From positions 62,001-126,000 of the forward strand of contig JACQYW010000013.1 of NCBI GenBank assembly GCA_016208015.1: a stretch of DNA of 64,000 bases, read 5' to 3'. A model generated the notes under the pieces. That model had not been told where the DNA came from. It did not search any database and was given only the letters and a program-made list of their open reading frames with translations. Every line of letters begins with the position of its first letter. Positions within the stretch are counted from its first letter, which is position 1. A program made the position numbers and the translations under genes. This stretch comes from Nitrosomonadales bacterium. Lineage in GTDB: Bacteria; Pseudomonadota; Gammaproteobacteria; Burkholderiales; Gallionellaceae. Shown here piece after piece: positions 59,461 through 64,000 of this stretch.

Positions 59461-60390
59461 TTAGTTGTTGATCTTGCCCAGCAGCAGATATTCCATCAGC
59501 GCTTTTTGTACGTGCAGCCTGTTTTCAGCTTCATCCCACACCACGGATTGCGCGCCGTCGATCACGGCGGCATCCACTTCTTCGCCGCGGTGGGCGGGCA
59601 GGCAATGCATGAACAGTGCGTCTTTCTTGGCGACGGACATCATCTCCGCATCCACGATCCAGTCGGCGAAGGCTTTGCGGCGGGCGTCGTTCTCGCGCTC
59701 GAAACCCATCGAGGTCCACACGTCGGTGGTGATGAGGTCGGCGTTGCGTGCCGCATCCATCGGGTTGACGAACTCCTCGTAGTGGTCTTCGCCGAACAGT
59801 CCGGCGCGCTCGGGTTCCACTTCATAGCCGGGCGGGGTTGAGACGTGGACGTTGAAGTCCAGCAACTCTGCCGCCTGTAGCCAAGTGTTGCAGACGTTGT
59901 TGGAATCGCCGATCCAGGCCACGGTCTTGCCCTTGATCGAACCGCGATGCTCGATATAGGTGTAGATGTCGGCCAGGATCTGGCAGGGATGGTATTCGTT
60001 GGTCAGACCGTTGATCACCGGCACGCGCGAATTGGCGGCGAAACGCTCGATGATGTCCTGCTCGAAGGTGCGGATCATCACGATGTCGCTCATGCGCGAG
60101 ATGACCTGCGCCGCGTCTTCCACCGGTTCACCGCGACCGAGCTGTGTGTCGCGTGTATTGAGGTAGATGGCGGAACCGCCGAGCTGCTGCATGCCGGCCT
60201 CGAACGAGAGGCGGGTGCGCGTGGAGCTCTTCTCGAAGATCATCACCAGTGTGCGGTCGGATAGCGGGTGATAGGGCTGGTAGGCCTTGAAACGCTGTTT
60301 GATGATGCGCGTGCGCTCGAACACATACTCGAGTTCGGCCAGGGTCAGGTCTTTGAATTGCAGAAAATGCTTGATCGGTTTGCTGCCCAT
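59461..60390 (-). CDS. argF: Ornithine carbamoyltransferase
   Basis: A 309-residue OTC making citrulline from ornithine and carbamoyl phosphate. The carbamoyl-phosphate site is [24 protein letters not shown] and [16 protein letters not shown] (SxxM-like ornithine contacts vary) follow; [13 protein letters not shown] is the catalytic cysteine loop. It is three bases from argD, so transcribed with it. Confidence 0.97.
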   Translation of the reverse strand: MGSKPIKHFLQFKDLTLAELEYVFERTRIIKQRFKAYQPYHPLSDRTLVMIFEKSSTRTRLSFEAGMQQLGGSAIYLNTRDTQLGRGEPVEDAAQVISRMSDIVMIRTFEQDIIERFAANSRVPVINGLTNEYHPCQILADIYTYIEHRGSIKGKTVAWIGDSNNVCNTWLQAAELLDFNVHVSTPPGYEVEPERAGLFGEDHYEEFVNPMDAARNADLITTDVWTSMGFERENDARRKAFADWIVDAEMMSVAKKDALFMHCLPAHRGEEVDAAVIDGAQSVVWDEAENRLHVQKALMEYLLLGKINN

Positions 60391-60393
60391 GGC

Positions 60394-61569
60394 TCACTCC
60401 TGCGCCAGAAATTCGGTAATCAGCGGGCACAGCATGTCCAGCAGCTGTTGCGCTTCAGCTTGCGAGAAGACCAGCGACGGCAGCAAGCGCACCACATTGT
60501 CGGCGGTGACGTTGATGAGCAGGCCCTGTTCCAGCGCTTTGGCGACCAGCGCGCCACACGGCTTGTCGAGTTCGATGCCCAGCATCAGGCCCTGTCCACG
60601 TACGGTGACCACGCCCTTCACACCGCCCAGCCTGGCCTGGAGTTGTTGCTTGAGCCATGTGCCCAGCTTGTCGGCATTGGCGAGCAACTTGTCCTGCTCC
60701 ATGATGTTCAGCGTGGTCAGCGCGGCGGTCGACGCCAGCGGGTTGCCGCCGAAGGTCGAGCCGTGATTGCCCGGTTTGAACGTGCCCGTAGCTGTGCCCG
60801 CTGCCAGACAGGCGCCGACAGGCACGCCCGAGCCCAGGCCTTTGGCCAGGGTCATCACGTCCGGCATGATTCCGGTGTGCTGGAAGGCAAACCATTTGCC
60901 GGTTCTGCCCAGGCCGCATTGCACCTCGTCCAGCATCAGCAGCCATTCGTTCTCATCGCAAATCTTGCGCAGGCCTTGCAGGTAGCTGATGTCCGGCGTG
61001 CGGATGCCGCCTTCGCCCTGGATCGGTTCGACCAGGACGGCGACGACATTGGGCGTGTGCCTTGCGACCTGGCGGATGGCTTCCAGGTCGTCGTAAGGCA
61101 CGCGCACGAAACCTTTCACCAGCGGCTCGAAACCGGCCTGCACCTTGCGGTTGCCGGTGGCGGAGAGCGTGGCCAGCGTGCGGCCGTGGAAGGCCTTTTC
61201 CATGACGATGATGGAGGGGTCGGCCACGCCCCTGTTGTGACCGTACATGCGCGCCAGCTTGATCGCCGCCTCGTTCGCCTCGCAACCGGAGTTGCACAGG
61301 AACACTTCCTGCATGCCGGATAGCGCGCACAGCTTGTCGGCGATCAGTTCCTGTTCGCGTACCTGATAGAGGTTGGAGGTGTGGATCAGCTTGCCGATCT
61401 GGGCGGAAAGCGCGGCGGTGAATTGCGGATGGGCATGTCCCAGCGTGTTGACTGCGATGCCGGAGAGGGCATCCAGATAGCGCTTGCCGTTAACGTCCCA
61501 CATCCAGACACCTTCACCGTGGGTGAAAGTGACAGGCTGTCTTGCATAAGTGTTCATCAAATGTGACAT
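60394..61569 (-). CDS. argD: Acetylornithine aminotransferase
   Basis: A 391-residue class-III PLP transaminase converting N-acetylornithine and 2-oxoglutarate to the semialdehyde. VFLCNSGCEANEAAIKLAR binds the cofactor phosphate; DEVQCGLGRTGKWFAFQ has the PLP-contacting Asp; DVMTLAKGLGSGVPVGACL carries the Schiff-base lysine. A GGGAAG ribosome site precedes the ATG at 61569. It may also act in lysine synthesis as succinyl-DAP aminotransferase. It is the first gene of the arg operon. Confidence 0.96.
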   Translation of the reverse strand: MSHLMNTYARQPVTFTHGEGVWMWDVNGKRYLDALSGIAVNTLGHAHPQFTAALSAQIGKLIHTSNLYQVREQELIADKLCALSGMQEVFLCNSGCEANEAAIKLARMYGHNRGVADPSIIVMEKAFHGRTLATLSATGNRKVQAGFEPLVKGFVRVPYDDLEAIRQVARHTPNVVAVLVEPIQGEGGIRTPDISYLQGLRKICDENEWLLMLDEVQCGLGRTGKWFAFQHTGIMPDVMTLAKGLGSGVPVGACLAAGTATGTFKPGNHGSTFGGNPLASTAALTTLNIMEQDKLLANADKLGTWLKQQLQARLGGVKGVVTVRGQGLMLGIELDKPCGALVAKALEQGLLINVTADNVVRLLPSLVFSQAEAQQLLDMLCPLITEFLAQE

Positions 61570-61615
61570 GGCAAGCTTCCCGGTCTTGTTGTATCTCTGA
61601 TGTTCGAACTATAAA

Positions 61616-61645
61616 CAAAAAAGGCCGACAACATCGTCGGCCTTT
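61616..61645 (-). terminator. rpsT terminator
   Basis: A perfect 10-bp stem AAAGGCCGAC/GTCGGCCTTT with a 6-base loop, followed on the minus strand by TTTTTTGTTT. It ends the rpsT message; the argD promoter must lie in the 45 bases downstream, where TATAGT (around 61608) is a possible -10. Confidence 0.88.
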
Positions 61646-61673
61646 GGTCGCAGACTTAACGTCTGCAATATTA

Positions 61674-61937
61674 TCAGGCCATCGCCTTGATCGCGGCGGA
61701 CAATCGGCTCTTATGGCGGGCCGCCTTGTTCTTGTGGATGATCTTCTTGTCGGCGATGGAGTCCACCACGCTGGTGGATTCGCTGAACACGGCCTGAGCG
61801 GCAGCCTTGTCGCCGGCTTCGATCGCCTTGGCGACCTTCTTGATCGCAGTACGCAGCTCGGAACGCAGGCTGGTATTGTGGATGTTCTGTTTTACTGCCT
61901 GACGTGCACGCTTGCGGGCTTGTGCGCTATTTGCCAT
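61674..61937 (-). CDS. rpsT: 30S ribosomal protein S20
   Basis: 87 residues: [21 protein letters not shown], rich in Arg/Lys/Ala helices, and the family ending [18 protein letters not shown]. It binds 16S rRNA early in assembly. The ribosome site is AAGGAG. It has a near-consensus promoter and its own terminator, so it is a single-gene unit, as in E. coli. Confidence 0.97.
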   Translation of the reverse strand: MANSAQARKRARQAVKQNIHNTSLRSELRTAIKKVAKAIEAGDKAAAQAVFSESTSVVDSIADKKIIHKNKAARHKSRLSAAIKAMA

Positions 61938-61977
61938 GACCTACTCCTTGAGAATTCGGCTTTCCAGAAAGGCGCGC

Positions 61978-62006
61978 ATTCTAGAGGCTGGAGTCCAGTT
62001 TGGCAA
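61978..62006 (-). promoter_or_regulatory. rpsT promoter
   Basis: On the minus strand TTGCCA (62001-62006), 17-base spacer, TAGAAT (61978-61983), then GCGCGCCTTTC. It lies about 40 bases before rpsT and shares the discriminator with several other promoters here. Confidence 0.75.
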
Positions 62007-62031
62007 ACGGTTTTTTCGGGGGAAGGGAGAT

Positions 62032-62108
62032 GTAGGGCGCAATAAGCGTAGCGCATTGCGCCGAATTGATGCATACGGCGCAATGCCCGTTGGTTATTGC
62101 GCCCTGCG
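62032..62108. repeat. REP-like palindromic element (copy 2)
   Basis: Starts GTAGGGCGCAATAAGCG and contains GGCGCAAT../..ATTGCGCC arms (62036-62062), then the 29 bases (62072-62100) identical to copy 1 at 23614-23642, ending GCCCTGCG. It lies in the gap between rpsT and the DUF3579 gene. Confidence 0.7.
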
Positions 62109-62194
62109 GCACAGTATCCCCAAATGGGGCCGGATATGGCCGGGTTCGGCAAAATGAAGGCCTTCCAGCCACGATGCAGGCAATAGGGCGATGC

Positions 62195-62200
62195 TATAAT
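62195..62200 (+). promoter_or_regulatory. Candidate -10 of the DUF3579-murJ unit
   Basis: TATAAT followed by TCGCACCG, 31 bases before the TTG start at 62231. It rules out the longer reading frame that begins further upstream. No good -35. Confidence 0.45.
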
Positions 62201-62230
62201 TCGCACCGTTTTTACTCCGGAATCAATAAA

Positions 62231-62602
62231 TTGATCGAAAAGATAAAGCGCACAGCCGAACTCGCCGAGTTCGTCATCCAGGGCGTCACCAAGGATGGCG
62301 ATACCTTTCGTCCCTCCAATTGGGGTGAGCGACTGAGCGATATGCTCGCCACGACGGGGAAAGACGGCCGTATCGTCTATTCTTCTTATGTGCGCCCCAT
62401 GATGATCCAGAGTATTCCTTCCGTAGTGGTGCGTTTCTCGCTGGAAACGGCCGATCCGCACGGTTTCGAGCTGGTCAGGCAGTTCGTCATCGGCAACCAT
62501 CTGAAGGTGCGTGCCGGACGCAACCGCATGGAAGCGGGTGCGACCGGGATATTTCCGACCCTGAACATGGAACGCCGTTCTCCCCAGAACAATGGCTGGT
62601 AG
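62231..62602 (+). CDS. DUF3579 protein
   Basis: A 123-residue protein with the family pattern [23 protein letters not shown] and [19 protein letters not shown], then [18 protein letters not shown] chose TTG at 62231 because it falls just after the -10 at 62195 and gives the usual short N-terminus; the reading frame stays open further upstream but would run across the REP element. Function unknown; the gene commonly sits next to murJ in betaproteobacteria, as here (38 bases apart). Confidence 0.8.
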   Translation: MIEKIKRTAELAEFVIQGVTKDGDTFRPSNWGERLSDMLATTGKDGRIVYSSYVRPMMIQSIPSVVVRFSLETADPHGFELVRQFVIGNHLKVRAGRNRMEAGATGIFPTLNMERRSPQNNGW

Positions 62603-62640
62603 TCCCTATCTGCCAGCGGCCTTTCCATTGCGATATCTCC

Positions 62641-64000
62641 ATGAACCTGCTTAAAGCACTCGCCACGGTCAGCAGCCTGACGCTGGTCTCGCGCATCCTG
62701 GCCTTCGTGCGCGACGTGCTCATCGCGCGCATCTTCGGCGCGGGCATGGCGACCGATTCCTTCTTCGTCGCCTTCAAACTGCCCAATCTGCTGCGCCGCA
62801 TGTTCGCCGAAGGCGCGTTCTCGCAGGCCTTCGTGCCGATCTTCGGCGAATACAAGAACCGCAAGGGGCACGACGAGACCAAGCTGTTGGTCGATCATGT
62901 GACCACGCTGCTGGCGATCATCCTGTTCATCGTCACCCTCATCGGTATCACCGCCGCGCCCATTCTTGTCTATATAAGTGCGCCCGGCTTCGTGAAGGAG
63001 CCGGAGAAGTTCGCGCTCACCGTGCAATTGCTACAGATCACTGCGCCTTATATCTTCTTTATATCTTTGGTCGCGGTGGCGGCAGGCATCCTCAATACTT
63101 ATAACAAGTTCTGGGTGCCGGCGTTCGCGCCCATCCTGCTCAATGTCTGTTTCATCGGGGCGGCGTTGTGGCTGGCGCCGTATTGCGATCCGCCCATCCT
63201 GGCGATGGGCTGGGCGGTGTTCGTCGGCGGCGTGGTGCAGCTCGCGTTCCAGATCCCGTTCCTGAAAAAGATCGGCATGCTGCCGAAGTGGAGCCTGAAC
63301 CTGAAAGACGCAGGCGTCTGGCGCATCATCAAGCAGATGGGGCCCGCGCTGTTCGGCGTCTCCATCTCGCAGATCAGCCTCATCATCAACACCATCTTCG
63401 CCTCGTTCCTGATGGCGGGCAGCGTGTCCTGGTTGTATTACGCCGACCGCCTGATGGAGTTCCCCTCCGGCCTGCTGGGCGCGGCGCTCGGCACCATCCT
63501 GCTGCCCTCGCTCTCCAAGCACCATGCCGACAACAGCACGGTCGAGTATTCCAGATTGCTGGATTGGGGCTTGCGCCTGGTCTGCATGCTCACTCTGCCC
63601 GCAGCGCTGGCGCTGGGCATGATCGCCGTGCCCTTGCTGGCGACCTTCTTCCAGCACGGCGCCTTCGGTGCTACCGATGTGTTGAAGACCAGCTACGCCC
63701 TGGTCGGCTACAGCGTCGGCCTCATCGGCATCATCGCGGTGAAAGTGCTCGCGCCCGGCTTCTACGCGCGGCAGGACATCAGGACGCCGGTCAAGATCGG
63801 TGTCGCGACCCTGCTGGCCACGCAACTGATGAATATCCTGTTCGTGTTCGTGTTCGACCTGCAACACGCCGGACTGGCGCTGGCCATCGGGCTCGGCGCC
63901 TGTTTCAACTCCGCCATCCTGTTCTACTTCCTGCGCAAGCGGGACATCTACCAACCCGAACCGGGCTGGGGCAAGTTCTTCCTCAAGCTGTGTGTCGCGC
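62641..64000 (+). CDS. murJ: Lipid II flippase MurJ (runs off the window)
   Basis: The first 453 residues of a MOP-superfamily membrane protein that flips lipid II across the inner membrane for peptidoglycan synthesis. The start [20 protein letters not shown] gives a first helix followed by [46 protein letters not shown] in outline, the family hallmark with essential arginines. At least eleven further hydrophobic helices follow, and no stop is reached by base 64000. Only the last helices should be missing. Confidence 0.96.
   Translation, partial: MNLLKALATVSSLTLVSRILAFVRDVLIARIFGAGMATDSFFVAFKLPNLLRRMFAEGAFSQAFVPIFGEYKNRKGHDETKLLVDHVTTLLAIILFIVTLIGITAAPILVYISAPGFVKEPEKFALTVQLLQITAPYIFFISLVAVAAGILNTYNKFWVPAFAPILLNVCFIGAALWLAPYCDPPILAMGWAVFVGGVVQLAFQIPFLKKIGMLPKWSLNLKDAGVWRIIKQMGPALFGVSISQISLIINTIFASFLMAGSVSWLYYADRLMEFPSGLLGAALGTILLPSLSKHHADNSTVEYSRLLDWGLRLVCMLTLPAALALGMIAVPLLATFFQHGAFGATDVLKTSYALVGYSVGLIGIIAVKVLAPGFYARQDIRTPVKIGVATLLATQLMNILFVFVFDLQHAGLALAIGLGACFNSAILFYFLRKRDIYQPEPGWGKFFLKLCVA

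Noticed and set aside
62066..62230. Upstream extension of the DUF3579 protein
   Set aside because: It would translate across the REP element and start before the likely -10 at 62195; the extra residues do not look like protein.

Overview
The window reads as a piece of a betaproteobacterial chromosome, probably from the Nitrosomonadales/Gallionellales group. That placement is an inference from gene order (rho-rplU-rpmA-obg-proB; queA-tgt-yajC-secD-secF; csp/clpS/clpA next to a monomeric icd and an rluE-like gene; rpsT beside a DUF3579 gene and murJ), from a tRNA-Leu with encoded CCA, and from the GC-rich base composition. Coding density is high and many neighbours overlap by ATGA. I saw no phage, insertion sequence, CRISPR array or rRNA. 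No gene-free stretch exceeds 300 bases.

Layout. 1-4.4 kb: end of hda, an outer-membrane barrel protein, a HAD phosphatase, pcnB-folK-deoxynucleoside kinase. 4.5-6.6 kb: pantothenate genes panB-panC-panD. 6.7-11.9 kb: a FAD oxidoreductase, a large hybrid histidine kinase and a GGDEF response regulator, apparently one signalling unit. 12-16.3 kb (minus): a lysine-rich exported protein, nudJ-like, mnmA, mscS, purB. 16.4-22.7 kb: tRNA-Leu, queA-tgt-yajC-secD-secF-dedA. 22.7-29.3 kb: gluQRS, clpS-clpA, a cold-shock gene with a structured leader, and icd. 29.3-44.3 kb (plus): rluE-like, a sigma-54-preceded small exported protein with a WecB-like protein, fmdB, DUF502, aspS, a secreted guanyl RNase with its barstar, nudB, nadA, an EEP nuclease, clsB, glgP, glk, and a GGDEF-EAL protein with a periplasmic CXXCH motif. 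44.35-44.46 kb: a probable sigma-54-dependent small RNA. 44.5-49.7 kb: an Atm1-type ABC exporter, pbpG, and an arsenic operon (arsR-arsC-acr3-glutaredoxin). 49.8-54.5 kb (minus): trxA, rho, rplU-rpmA, obg-proB. 54.7-61.9 kb (minus): rpsT, argD-argF-argG, then macro-domain, ppnP, yajQ, PAP2, DJ-1 and methyltransferase genes. 62.2-64 kb (plus): DUF3579 and the start of murJ.

Most of the window is housekeeping. The unusual parts are regulatory: two near-perfect -24/-12 sigma-54 promoters, one in front of a roughly 83-nt terminator-ended transcript that carries an anti-Shine-Dalgarno CTCCTCC loop, the other in front of a small exported peptide and a UDP-GlcNAc-2-epimerase homologue with altered active-site motifs. 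There are also several c-di-GMP components (GGDEF regulator, heme-motif GGDEF-EAL protein, YajQ), a TATAAT-GCGCGCC promoter signature shared by several growth-related genes, and an intrinsic-terminator-like hairpin just before the csp start codon.
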